DNA from: Paractinoplanes tereljensis
Lineage (GTDB): Bacteria > Actinomycetota > Actinomycetes > Mycobacteriales > Micromonosporaceae
Assembly: GCF_016862435.1 (NCBI RefSeq)
Contig: NZ_BOMY01000055.1
Location: 248,001-312,000 of the forward strand
Direction: 5' to 3'
DNA: 64,000 nt
The notes under the pieces were generated by a model. It did no database searches, was not told the DNA's origin, and saw only the letters and a list, made by a program, of their open reading frames with translations. The position numbers were made by a program, and so were the translations under genes. The first letter of the stretch is position 1. Each line of letters begins with the position of its first letter. Below, piece after piece: positions 32,145 through 40,319 of the stretch.

Positions 32145-32648
32145 TCAACCCTCCCGGCCGCGGGTGATCAGCGTTCGCATCGAGCCGAAGCCGTAGTGGT
32201 CGACGTCGGCGGACATGTCCGCCACCTCGCCGAGCACCGGCTCGACGTCGATGCCCAGCTCCCGGGCGCGGGCGCAGAGGGCCCAGATCTCCACCAGTTC
32301 GTCGCGCGGATCCGCGCCCTGGTCACGAGCGGAGACGAGAATCAGGCGGCGGCGGAACTCCGCCGCCGTCGCCCACTCCATCGGCAGGCCGACCGCCCAC
32401 CGAAACGAGGGGTACGCCCGGAAGATCTCCCGGACCTCGGCCCGCAGCGACGCCGTCTCGTACGCCTCGAGCAGCACCTCGAGCGCGGCCGTCGTCTCGG
32501 CCCGCACCCCGGCCTCGTCAACCGCCGGCGGCGCGGCCTGCAGCTTGGCCATCCAGTCCGGGTCGTTCACGTCGACCGGCCGGGTGGCGATGAGCCGCAG
32601 CAGATCGTCGGCGGCAGCGATGGAAGCGCGCACCGCGGAAAAGTCCAT
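32145..32648 (-). CDS. Hypothetical protein, head of the toxin locus
   Basis: The 167-residue cytoplasmic protein is helical and rich in Ala, Glu and Arg (AALEVLLEAYETASLRAEVREIF, then ELGIDVEPVLGEVADMSADVDHYGFGSMRTLI). I do not recognise a family. The ATG at 32648 has GGGGG 5 nt upstream. It is the first of five same-strand genes leading to the toxin and may be a regulator, chaperone or second immunity protein. Confidence 0.65.
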   Translation of the reverse strand: MDFSAVRASIAAADDLLRLIATRPVDVNDPDWMAKLQAAPPAVDEAGVRAETTAALEVLLEAYETASLRAEVREIFRAYPSFRWAVGLPMEWATAAEFRRRLILVSARDQGADPRDELVEIWALCARARELGIDVEPVLGEVADMSADVDHYGFGSMRTLITRGREG

Positions 32649-32668
32649 GAGAACCCCCGGACGGATCG

Positions 32669-32710
32669 GGGCTGTGGGACCGTCCCCGCGCAAAGACTGT
32701 CCCACAGCCC
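32669..32710 (-). terminator. Strong hairpin after the surface/ABC operon
   Basis: GGGCTGTGGGAC (32669-32680) and GTCCCACAGCCC (32699-32710) form a perfect 12-bp stem with an 18-nt loop in the gap between the neocarzinostatin-like gene and the toxin locus. It most likely ends the minus-strand operon that begins at 41981. No T-run follows. Confidence 0.7.
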
Positions 32711-32741
32711 TGAACCGTCCCGGCCACCGCAGCCGGGCGAT

Positions 32742-33410
32742 TCAGCGCAACTGGGCTATTCGGCGGCGGCGGGCCGGGAGCATCGCGATCAGGCCCAGAC
32801 CGGGCAGCAGCAGCGCGGCGCCGATCATCAGCATGGTGGCCCATTCCAGGCCGGGGCCGGTGGTCGGCAGGGCGGCCGAGCCGGTCGACGTGGTGGTGGC
32901 GCCGGCGGCGGCCGCAGCCGTGGTGGTCTTGGTCGCGGCGGCCGTGGTGGTCTTGGTCGTGGTGGTGCTGCCGAAGGTGATCTTCACCTGGGCCTTGTTG
33001 GCGGCGACTATCTCCTCGCTGTTGCTGGACGGCAGGATCTGGGCGGCGATCACGCAGCCGCTGGTGCCGCAAGCGTGGTCGTCGAAGGTCTTGGCCAGCT
33101 TCAGGGTCAGGGTCTTGGTCTTGCCGCCGGCGTCCGCGTTGACGAAGGCGGCGCCGCCGGACAGGTTGCAGTCGGTGGGGCCGGTCGGGTCCTTGATGCA
33201 CTGGCCCAGGGCGATCGATTTCAGGCTGGCGGTGAAGCCGGTGCCGTAGACGGTGATCGACTCGCCGTCGGCCAGGCCGGTGGTCTTGGAGATGTGCAGG
33301 GTGGGTGCGGCCAGCGCGGGCGAGCTGTCCACCAGCACCACCGCGGTGGCCAGGGCGAGGCCGGCGGCGGCCGAGGCGGCCAGCCGGCGTACGAGGGATG
33401 TACGGGCCAT
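32742..33410 (-). CDS. Neocarzinostatin-like secreted protein with LPXTG-like anchor
   Basis: The 222-residue protein has a signal peptide (RRLAASAAAGLALATAVVLV ... ALA) and a neocarzinostatin-type beta-sandwich (about 35-145: LADGESITVYGTGFTASLK, IALGQCIKDPTGPTDCNLSGG and HACGTSGCV with paired Cys). A Thr/Ala-rich linker, an LPTTGPG motif, a transmembrane helix and an Arg-rich tail follow, so sortase anchoring is likely. Neocarzinostatin-fold proteins can bind hydrophobic chromophores. It starts 17 bp after the ABC transporter stop with a GGAGG site, so it ends the regulon's uptake operon. Confidence 0.85.
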   Translation of the reverse strand: MARTSLVRRLAASAAAGLALATAVVLVDSSPALAAPTLHISKTTGLADGESITVYGTGFTASLKSIALGQCIKDPTGPTDCNLSGGAAFVNADAGGKTKTLTLKLAKTFDDHACGTSGCVIAAQILPSSNSEEIVAANKAQVKITFGSTTTTKTTTAAATKTTTAAAAAGATTTSTGSAALPTTGPGLEWATMLMIGAALLLPGLGLIAMLPARRRRIAQLR

Positions 33411-33427
33411 CGGATCCTCCATGGGGG

Positions 33428-36148
33428 TCAGCCGGCCGGCATTCCGGACCGGGCTACGGCAGCCTCATCGGTGCCGAGGTAGGACAGAACGACTGCGGGG
33501 TGGGTGCGTACCTCGTCCGGGGTGCCGTCGGCGATCACCCGGCCGGCGTCCATCGCGATGAGCCGGTCGGCGACCCGCGACAGCAGGGGCAGGTCGTGCT
33601 CGATCACCAGGACCGTGGTGCCTAGTTCGGCGCGGACCCGCAGCAGCAGGTCGCCGAGGGCTGCGCCGTCGGCCTGGGTGAGACCCGACGACGGTTCGTC
33701 CAGCAGCAGCAGGCGTGGTTCGAGGGTGAGCAGGCAGCAGAGCTCGACGATCCGCCGGGTGCCGGTGGACAGCTCGCCGACGAGTCTCTCGGCGTGCGGG
33801 TCGAGGCCCATCACCCGCAGCGCCCGGTCGGCCCGGGTGGCCTTGTCGGCCTCGGCCGCGGGGTGCCCGAGCAGGTCGGCGGCCAGCCGCGACGGCGACC
33901 CGCGCTCGGCCGCGACCATCACCGCCTCGCGCACGGTCATCGCCGGGAAGAGCCGGGCGTCCTGGAAGGACCGGACCAGGCCGTGCCGGGCCCGGCGTTC
34001 CGGCGCCCACCGGGTGACCGCCCGCCCGCGGTAGTGCACGGCCCCGCCCTGGGCGGCGGTGAACCCGGCCAGGATCTCGAAGAGCGTGGTCTTGCCGGCT
34101 CCGTTGGGCCCGATGATCCCGACTATCTCGCCCTCGGCCACGGCAAAGGTGGCCTCGTCCACCGCACGCACCCCGCCGAAGAACCGCCGCACCGCGACGA
34201 CCTGCAGCAACGGCTCGCCGTTCCGGTCCAATACCAGCGGCTGGCCCGGCAAATCCAAGGGTGGCGGCCCCGGCAAATTGGCGGAGATGCCGGGGCCACC
34301 CTTACCGGCCCTGGGCAGGCGCAAGGGGATACTTCGCCGCAGGGTCGCCAGCAGGCCACCTAGGCCGTCGGGCAGGAGCAGGACGACCAGGAGCCAGCCG
34401 AGGGTCAGTGCGGCCTGGCCGGGGATGCCGAGCGGGACCAGGGCCGGCAGGCCGACGATGACCGCCGAGCCGAGCAGGGCGCCGCTGTTGCGGGCCATCC
34501 CGCCGACCACCGCGATGGCGACCGCGTCGATGCTCGCCGACGCCGGGAAGCTGTTCACCGACAGTTGCGACTGACCGAAGCCGATCACCACGCCGCCCAA
34601 GCCGGCCAGGGCGCCGCAGACGGCGTACGCCTGAAGTTTGCGCAGGGGCGCAGCGACCGTGAGCGCCCGGCCGGCTTCTTCGTTGTCGCGCAGCGCGAGC
34701 ATCAGGCGGCCGAAGCCGCCGTTGCGCAGGCGGCTGGTCACCCACCAGCCGATGGCCAGCAGCATCAGCGAGAACAGGTAGTAGTCGGTGGCCACGCTGA
34801 CCACGTAGCCGTCCCACACCGGGTAGGGGGTGCCCAGGCCGTTACCGAGCAGCCACGGCTGCCGCAGCAGCCAGCCGCTGGTGGCCAGCGCGAAGGCGAG
34901 GGTGGTCACGCCCAGGGCCACCCCGCGCAGGCGGAGGGCGGGCAGGCCGATGAGGGCGGCGGCCAGGGCGCCGGCCGCGCATCCAGCGAGTACGCCGAGG
35001 AACATGTTGCCGGTCGACGACGCGACGCGCACCGAGATGGCGGCGCCGATCCCGGCGAACGCGAACTGGCCGAGCGACAACTCCCCCGCCACCCCGGTGA
35101 CCAGGATGACCGACAGTCCGACGAGCGCGAAGCCGCAGACCTCGGTAAGGACGGAGGCGGTCGCGTTGCTCACGGCGTACGCCAGGCCGACGCCGACCGC
35201 GACCAATAATCCCAGGCCGATCCGGGCCCACGGGTCCGCAACCCCGGCCGATGCTCGCCGCCAGGCGGGTGTTTTCTCGTCGCGCCGGCCGGCCTGGCGC
35301 TGCCGCAGCAACGCGATCAGGATGGCCGCGCCGAGCACCACGTCCACGAAACCGCTTGTCTGCTGGGAGAGCAGGATCTGTTCGAGGACGCCGACGCCGA
35401 GCGAGACCGCGAACGCGATCGGCAGCGACGCCATCCGGGCGATCACCGCGCCGGCCAGGCCGCGCAGCAGCAGTTCCGGGCCGAGCGAGTCGATCGACTG
35501 CACGCCCTGGGTGGGGGTGAGCAGGATGGCCGAGAAGGCCGCGACGGCGCCGGCGATTCCCCAGGTCAGGCTGGCCATCCGGGGTGCGGCGACGCCGTTG
35601 ACGGTGGCCGCGTCGGGGTGGTCGGCGGCGGCCCGGATGCCGATGCCGAACCTGGTGCGTTTCAAGAAAAAGGCCAAGGCCGCGAGGAGTACGGGCGTGA
35701 GCACCAGCATCGCCGTCAGCGACGAGCCGACGGCCGTGGTTCCGATGTGGAACGACGGTAGGCCGGGCGGTTTGGGGAACGCGGTGCCGGAGAAACTGGA
35801 ACGATCCACCAGCAGGGCGAGCACCAGGATGAACTGGGCCAGGCCGAGGGTGGCGATCATGCCGATCACCCGGGGGCGCTGGTAGAGGCGGCGCACCACG
35901 GTCGCCTCGGTCAGCGCGCCGAGACCACCGGCGATCGCGATGGCGACCGGGAACGCCACCCAGTAGGAGAGCGCGCCGTCGAAGCGGGCCAGCACCGCGG
36001 CGCCGAAGACCCCGATCGCGGCGTGCGCGAAGTTGACGAACCGGCTGGACCGGTAGACAAGCACCAGACCGATGGCGAGCAGGCCGTAGGTGAGGCCGGT
36101 GAACAGGCCGACGGCGATGCGGTCGAGGCCGAACTCGTAACCCATCAT
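33428..36148 (-). CDS. Fused LivH-LivM-LivG ABC importer (two permeases plus ATPase)
   Basis: A single 906-residue chain carries a LivH-type permease (about 1-290: LTYGLLAIGLVLVYRSSRFVNFAHAAIG), a LivM-type permease (about 315-625: VAGELSLGQFAFAGIGAA, LALRDNEEAGRAL) and a LivG-type ATPase (about 665-906: Walker A GPNGAGKTTL, signature-like ELSTGTRRI, LLLLDEPSSGL). These are normally three proteins. With the adjacent LivF ATPase and binding protein it forms a complete hydrophobic-amino-acid-type importer, a class that also takes up aromatic and carboxylic compounds. The ATG at 36148 overlaps the LivF stop (ATGA). Confidence 0.92.
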   Translation of the reverse strand: MMGYEFGLDRIAVGLFTGLTYGLLAIGLVLVYRSSRFVNFAHAAIGVFGAAVLARFDGALSYWVAFPVAIAIAGGLGALTEATVVRRLYQRPRVIGMIATLGLAQFILVLALLVDRSSFSGTAFPKPPGLPSFHIGTTAVGSSLTAMLVLTPVLLAALAFFLKRTRFGIGIRAAADHPDAATVNGVAAPRMASLTWGIAGAVAAFSAILLTPTQGVQSIDSLGPELLLRGLAGAVIARMASLPIAFAVSLGVGVLEQILLSQQTSGFVDVVLGAAILIALLRQRQAGRRDEKTPAWRRASAGVADPWARIGLGLLVAVGVGLAYAVSNATASVLTEVCGFALVGLSVILVTGVAGELSLGQFAFAGIGAAISVRVASSTGNMFLGVLAGCAAGALAAALIGLPALRLRGVALGVTTLAFALATSGWLLRQPWLLGNGLGTPYPVWDGYVVSVATDYYLFSLMLLAIGWWVTSRLRNGGFGRLMLALRDNEEAGRALTVAAPLRKLQAYAVCGALAGLGGVVIGFGQSQLSVNSFPASASIDAVAIAVVGGMARNSGALLGSAVIVGLPALVPLGIPGQAALTLGWLLVVLLLPDGLGGLLATLRRSIPLRLPRAGKGGPGISANLPGPPPLDLPGQPLVLDRNGEPLLQVVAVRRFFGGVRAVDEATFAVAEGEIVGIIGPNGAGKTTLFEILAGFTAAQGGAVHYRGRAVTRWAPERRARHGLVRSFQDARLFPAMTVREAVMVAAERGSPSRLAADLLGHPAAEADKATRADRALRVMGLDPHAERLVGELSTGTRRIVELCCLLTLEPRLLLLDEPSSGLTQADGAALGDLLLRVRAELGTTVLVIEHDLPLLSRVADRLIAMDAGRVIADGTPDEVRTHPAVVLSYLGTDEAAVARSGMPAG

Positions 36149-36876
36149 GCGGCGTGCCCGCCCAGCACGAGCCGGCGCGCGAGGTCGGGATCCGCGCGCA
36201 GTTCCGACGGGGTGTGGGTGGCGATGATCGAGCCGTGTTCCATGAACAGCAAGCGGTCGGCGATCGACATGGCCACGTTCACCGACTGCTCGATGACCAG
36301 GGTGGCGACGCCGACCGCGGCCAGCCGGCGGACCAGTTCCAGCAGGCCACCGACCACCACCGGGGCGAGGCCGAGCGAGAACTCGTCGATGACCAGCAGG
36401 GCCGGCCGCTGGATCAGGGTTTTCGCGAGCACCAGCATCTGCCGTTCGCCGCCGGAGAGGGTGGAGGCGGGCTGGTCGGCCCGGGCGGCCAGGCGCGGGA
36501 AGACGGCCAGCGCGCCGTCGACCGCGGTGTGCGCCTTCTCCTCGTGCCGGCCGTTGGGGTAGGCGTGCATGCGCAGGTTGTCGCGCACCGACAGGGTGCC
36601 GAAGGCCTGCTGGCCGATGACCGTGGACATGCCGAGGCGTACCCGCTTGGGTCCGGGCACGGTGGTGATGTCGTTGCCCTGCAAAGAGATTCGGCCGGCC
36701 GACGGCCGATTCAAACCCGCCAGCATGCGTACGAGGGTGGACTTGCCGACCCCGTTCGGGCCGCACAGGGCCACCGTCTCGCCGTGCCCGACGGTCAGGT
36801 CGATGCCGAACAGCACCTGGATGCTGCCGTACCCGCCGGACAGGCCGGCCACCTCGAGTACCGGCTCACCTACCAA
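36145..36876 (-). CDS. ABC transporter ATP-binding protein, LivF type
   Basis: The 243-residue ATPase has Walker A GPNGVGKSTLV (about 39-49), signature LSGGERQML, Walker B ALLVIDEFSLGLAP and the switch His region (IEQSVN). It is the second ATPase of the importer, pairing with the LivG domain of the fused chain. It overlaps the binding-protein stop by 11 bp and the fused permease start by 4 bp. Confidence 0.93.
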   Translation of the reverse strand: MVGEPVLEVAGLSGGYGSIQVLFGIDLTVGHGETVALCGPNGVGKSTLVRMLAGLNRPSAGRISLQGNDITTVPGPKRVRLGMSTVIGQQAFGTLSVRDNLRMHAYPNGRHEEKAHTAVDGALAVFPRLAARADQPASTLSGGERQMLVLAKTLIQRPALLVIDEFSLGLAPVVVGGLLELVRRLAAVGVATLVIEQSVNVAMSIADRLLFMEHGSIIATHTPSELRADPDLARRLVLGGHAA

Positions 36877-38194
36877 GGGGGGTCACCTCACCGGAGTAGG
36901 TGAAGCACGAGCAGGTGTCGTCGTACTTGAGAACCCGGTAACCGCTTCCCGCGGCGTACCCATCGCTGTTGAATTGGCCGCCGAAGCCGGCGGCCGTGGC
37001 AAACGAGGAACCGAGAGCTTGGGCGGCGCGGCCCCAGGCCGCGGCGTTCAGGTCCGGGCCGATGTTCTTCGCGGCGGCCTGCAGCAGCAGGGTCGCGTCG
37101 CAGTAGGTGAAGGCGACCCGGGAGTTCTCCCGCGCCTTGAAGCTGATTCCGGCGGCCGAGTAGATGGCCAGGCAGTTCTTCTCGGCGTCGGTGGCCGGGA
37201 AGGCGAGCTGGCTGTCCGGCACGTCGTAGCCGGGGGCGAAACCGACGCCGACCATGCCCTTGAGCGCGGCCGGCGGGATGGTGGCCGGGTTGGCGACCAT
37301 GAAGCTGGGGCTGTCGAAGGTGGAGATGCCGTAGCGGGCGGTGTAGCTCTGGGCGACCGCCGCGGTCATGAAGAACGGCGCGATCCGGGCGCCGCCGAGG
37401 AAGAACACCCGGTCGATCTTCTTGCCCCGGAAGTTGACCGCGGCCTGGCTGAGGCCGGTGTTGAGGGTGCCCAGGTCGGTGGTGTCGATCCAGTTGACCG
37501 AGCCGGTGACCCCGGCTTTGGTCAGGGCGGGTGTCACCACGTCGGAATAGACCGCCCGATTTGCGGGGGTATCGGCGGCGACCACGCCGGCCTGCTTGCG
37601 GCCGGTGAAGAAGCCCTGTTTCTGGAGGACCTGCACGAACGACGCGGCGAACGCGTCATATTCCGGGAACGAGGCGGTCCACAGGTACGGCTTGAGGGAC
37701 GTGAACGTCGCGCGGTCATCCGCGATCAGGGTGGCGTCCAGCATCAGGGTCTTGCGCTGGGCGTAGCAGGGGCGCGCGTTGGACTGCAGCTGGCCGGTGA
37801 GGATGACGGCGAACGCCTTGTCGTCCTGGGTGATCTTGCTGCACAGGGTGGTCTCGGCGGCCGGCGAGTCGGACGACGCCTCGTACTCCTCGTAGACCGC
37901 GTCGAGCTGACGGCCGGCGATCCCGCCGTTCGTGTTGATGTACTTCTCCAGCGCCTCGACCTGCGCCTTCGGGCTGCCGACGTCGGGGTTCTTGAAGCCG
38001 GTCAGCGACGCGGTCTTGGTCAGGTCGGTGCCGATGAACACGACCTTGACCGTGTCCTCGGTGACGCCGGGGGCGGTTGCGTTCGTGGTGTCGCCCTCGG
38101 ACCCCGGCATCAACGCGCCGCAACTGGTATAGGCGAGCACGCACGCCACCAGCACGGCACCGGCCCTGGCCAGCAGCGGCCAGTCAGGCTTCAT
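36866..38194 (-). CDS. ABC transporter substrate-binding lipoprotein (periplasmic-binding type I)
   Basis: The 442-residue protein has an N-terminal hydrophobic segment ending in LAYTSC, a plausible lipobox, and the type I binding-protein fold of LivJ-like receptors (VKVVFIGTDL near 60, YINTNGGIAGRQLD, then a second lobe with KIDRVFFLGG). It contains extra Cys pairs (CYAQRKT, CSCFTYSG), suggesting disulphides outside the membrane. It captures the substrate for the adjacent fused importer. I take the ATG at 38194, overlapping the upstream gene by 11 bp. Confidence 0.88.
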   Translation of the reverse strand: MKPDWPLLARAGAVLVACVLAYTSCGALMPGSEGDTTNATAPGVTEDTVKVVFIGTDLTKTASLTGFKNPDVGSPKAQVEALEKYINTNGGIAGRQLDAVYEEYEASSDSPAAETTLCSKITQDDKAFAVILTGQLQSNARPCYAQRKTLMLDATLIADDRATFTSLKPYLWTASFPEYDAFAASFVQVLQKQGFFTGRKQAGVVAADTPANRAVYSDVVTPALTKAGVTGSVNWIDTTDLGTLNTGLSQAAVNFRGKKIDRVFFLGGARIAPFFMTAAVAQSYTARYGISTFDSPSFMVANPATIPPAALKGMVGVGFAPGYDVPDSQLAFPATDAEKNCLAIYSAAGISFKARENSRVAFTYCDATLLLQAAAKNIGPDLNAAAWGRAAQALGSSFATAAGFGGQFNSDGYAAGSGYRVLKYDDTCSCFTYSGEVTPLGR

Positions 38195-39293
38195 GACTGT
38201 TCCCTTCGAGAAGCGTGTCCTGCAGCGTGGGACCGGGCGGATAGCGGCGGGCCAGCACGTGCCCGAGCGCGTCCACGTCGAGCACCGAGTCGTTTTTCTG
38301 AACAAAGGCGGGCCCGGCGCCGATCAGGGTGCGCAGGCCGTCGGTGCTCAGCGCGCCACCGGCGTGCCGGCGCAGCCGCCGGGCCATCGGCGCGTCGTCG
38401 AAGACCAGGAACGCGCCCAGCCCGCCGAGCCGCACCACCGCCGGCAGCACCGCGTCGGCCGCGCTCAGCTCGCGGAACTGCCGACGCTTGGCCAGCCGGC
38501 GAAGCAGACCCCAGATGATCAGGGCCAGGCCGAAGGCATTCAGAGCAAATAGACCCCAGGGGTACGCGTCGTGGTGCACCCGGGCGGTGGCGAGGCCACC
38601 GATGTCGACGGTCACCGCGTACCGGCCGAACGCGAACATCGGGATGTCGACCGGGACGCTGAGCGTGCGGCTCTGGCCGGGGCCGAGGTCGGCGACCGGG
38701 GCCTGGTAGTAGATGTCGTCGGTGCCGTTGCCGGCCATCCGGGCGCTCAGCGTGGCGTTGTTCAGCGTCGCGGTGGTCGGGTTGCGCACGGTGTAGGTCA
38801 GCTTCAGGTGGTCGGGCGCGCCGAACCAGGCCCCGATCGAGCCGTGCGAGAGCCGCCCGTACTGAAATTGCAGCTCCCGCGCCGACGCGGTGGTCTTGGG
38901 CAGCGCGCCGGCGGCGTGCCCGGCGAGGGTCAGCGGCAGGTTGACCGCCGAGTCGTCGACGCCCTGCACCAGGCCGATGTGCACGACGCACGGGCAGGCC
39001 TTGGGCGGCTCGCCGACCTGCAGGTCGACCAGGAACGTGCCGTCCTCGCGGACCGGGGTGGCCAGCGCGGCCCGGTTGTCGCAGCCGACCGAGCCGGTGA
39101 GGCCGCCCTCGCCGCAGGTGACCAGCTGCACGAGCTGCCCGGCGGGCCAGCCCGAGCCGGTGACCCGGACGGTGTCGCCGACCTTGGCCGTGTCGGCGGA
39201 CAGCTCGGCGGTCAGGCTGCCGGCCCGGGCCGCGGGGGCGGTCGTGACCAGCACGACCAGCACGACGGCGGCCAGCAGCGCGAACTTCCTCAT
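38184..39293 (-). CDS. Membrane-anchored surface protein with neocarzinostatin-like N-terminal domain
   Basis: The 369-residue product has a signal peptide (LLAAVVLVVLVTTAPAARAG) and an N-terminal Ig-like/neocarzinostatin-like domain (KVGDTVRVTGSGWPAGQLVQLVTCG; later CPCVVHIG). A second beta domain (about 130-235) precedes a transmembrane helix near 245-265 (LFALNAFGLALIIWGLL), which is followed by a cytoplasmic part. It probably sits outside the membrane next to the importer, perhaps as an accessory substrate-binding subunit. It overlaps both neighbours (ATGA with the DUF916-like gene). Confidence 0.75.
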   Translation of the reverse strand: MRKFALLAAVVLVVLVTTAPAARAGSLTAELSADTAKVGDTVRVTGSGWPAGQLVQLVTCGEGGLTGSVGCDNRAALATPVREDGTFLVDLQVGEPPKACPCVVHIGLVQGVDDSAVNLPLTLAGHAAGALPKTTASARELQFQYGRLSHGSIGAWFGAPDHLKLTYTVRNPTTATLNNATLSARMAGNGTDDIYYQAPVADLGPGQSRTLSVPVDIPMFAFGRYAVTVDIGGLATARVHHDAYPWGLFALNAFGLALIIWGLLRRLAKRRQFRELSAADAVLPAVVRLGGLGAFLVFDDAPMARRLRRHAGGALSTDGLRTLIGAGPAFVQKNDSVLDVDALGHVLARRYPPGPTLQDTLLEGNSHEA

Positions 39294-40261
39294 CCGGCCA
39301 CCAGGCCCCGGGCCCGCAGGGTGCGGCTGCGCCGGCGCCGGGTGAGCACCCACCAGGCGCCCGCGGCGAGCAGGACCGGGATGAGCAGGGTGGTCCAGGA
39401 CAGCACCAGGGTGCGGTCGGTGCGCTTGGCGTAGACGCCGCCGTCGGCGCGCACGGTGACCGAGGCGGTGACGATGTCGATCGGCCAGACCCCGCGCACC
39501 TTCATCGCGAAGGTGCCCTCGGCGCCCGGCACGAAGTCGCCGTTCGGACTGCTGCCGGCCAGCGAGACGGGGTGTCCGAACAGGCCGGTCGCCTTCACCG
39601 TGGTGTTCGGGAGCAGGTGCACGTTGCCGACGTTGGCGACGGTGAAGTCGAGCGTCCCGCGCGCGCTGGTGGGCAGCAGGGGCGCATCGAGGCCGAGCTT
39701 GACCGACGGCACCGCCAGGCCGGGCACGATGGTGCCGGGCACCCGCAGGTAGACCCGGGCGGCGACGGCCCGCTGCACCTTCACGCCGGCGCCCTCGGTG
39801 TCGCTGACCGCGCCGGCCTCGGCCTCCATCGCGACGACGCCGCCGACGTGGTCGCCGGGCGTCGCGTTCTTCGGGACCGTGACGGTGAACGGGATGTCGG
39901 CCTGGGTCTCGGCGGGCACGGTCACCTGGCCGGCCGCCACCGTGACCCAGCTGCCGAGGTCTTTCTGCGTCTCGCCCTTGGTGCGCAGCGCGAAGCCGCC
40001 GTCCCGGGTGGTGTTGTAGGCGTCGGCCCCGTAGACCACGAACGACTTGGGGGTCCTGCCGAGGTTCGCGACGCGCACCGACTCCTTGACGGTCTGTCCG
40101 GCGGTGGCGTCGAGGAAGAAGTAGACCCGCGGGGTGGGACCGGGGTTCTTGGCCGGGGTGGGGGTGACCGCCCACTCACCGTTACCGGCGGCGGAGGCCG
40201 GCATGGCGGGCAGCGCGACCGTCGCGACGACGCAGAACGTGGCGAGCGCGCGTAACCGCAT
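39290..40261 (-). CDS. DUF916-like (WxL-interacting) secreted membrane protein
   Basis: The 323-residue protein has a signal peptide (ALATFCVVATVALPAMPASA) and the DUF916-type immunoglobulin-like domain (RVYFFLDATAGQTVKESVRVANLGRTPKSF...; IPFTVTVPKNATPGDHVGGVV). A second beta domain, a C-terminal transmembrane helix (LIPVLLAAGAWWVL) and an Arg-rich tail follow. In Gram-positive bacteria such proteins bind WxL-domain surface proteins; the adjacent upstream gene is WxL-like, which supports the pairing. I chose the ATG at 40261 with AAAGGGAAAG upstream; an in-frame ATG lies 21 bp further. Confidence 0.85.
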   Translation of the reverse strand: MRLRALATFCVVATVALPAMPASAAGNGEWAVTPTPAKNPGPTPRVYFFLDATAGQTVKESVRVANLGRTPKSFVVYGADAYNTTRDGGFALRTKGETQKDLGSWVTVAAGQVTVPAETQADIPFTVTVPKNATPGDHVGGVVAMEAEAGAVSDTEGAGVKVQRAVAARVYLRVPGTIVPGLAVPSVKLGLDAPLLPTSARGTLDFTVANVGNVHLLPNTTVKATGLFGHPVSLAGSSPNGDFVPGAEGTFAMKVRGVWPIDIVTASVTVRADGGVYAKRTDRTLVLSWTTLLIPVLLAAGAWWVLTRRRRSRTLRARGLVAG

Positions 40262-40319
40262 GGGCTTTCCCTTTCTGTGCACAGGTGGGGACGGGCGAGC
40301 CCGCCCCCACCGGAGAGGC

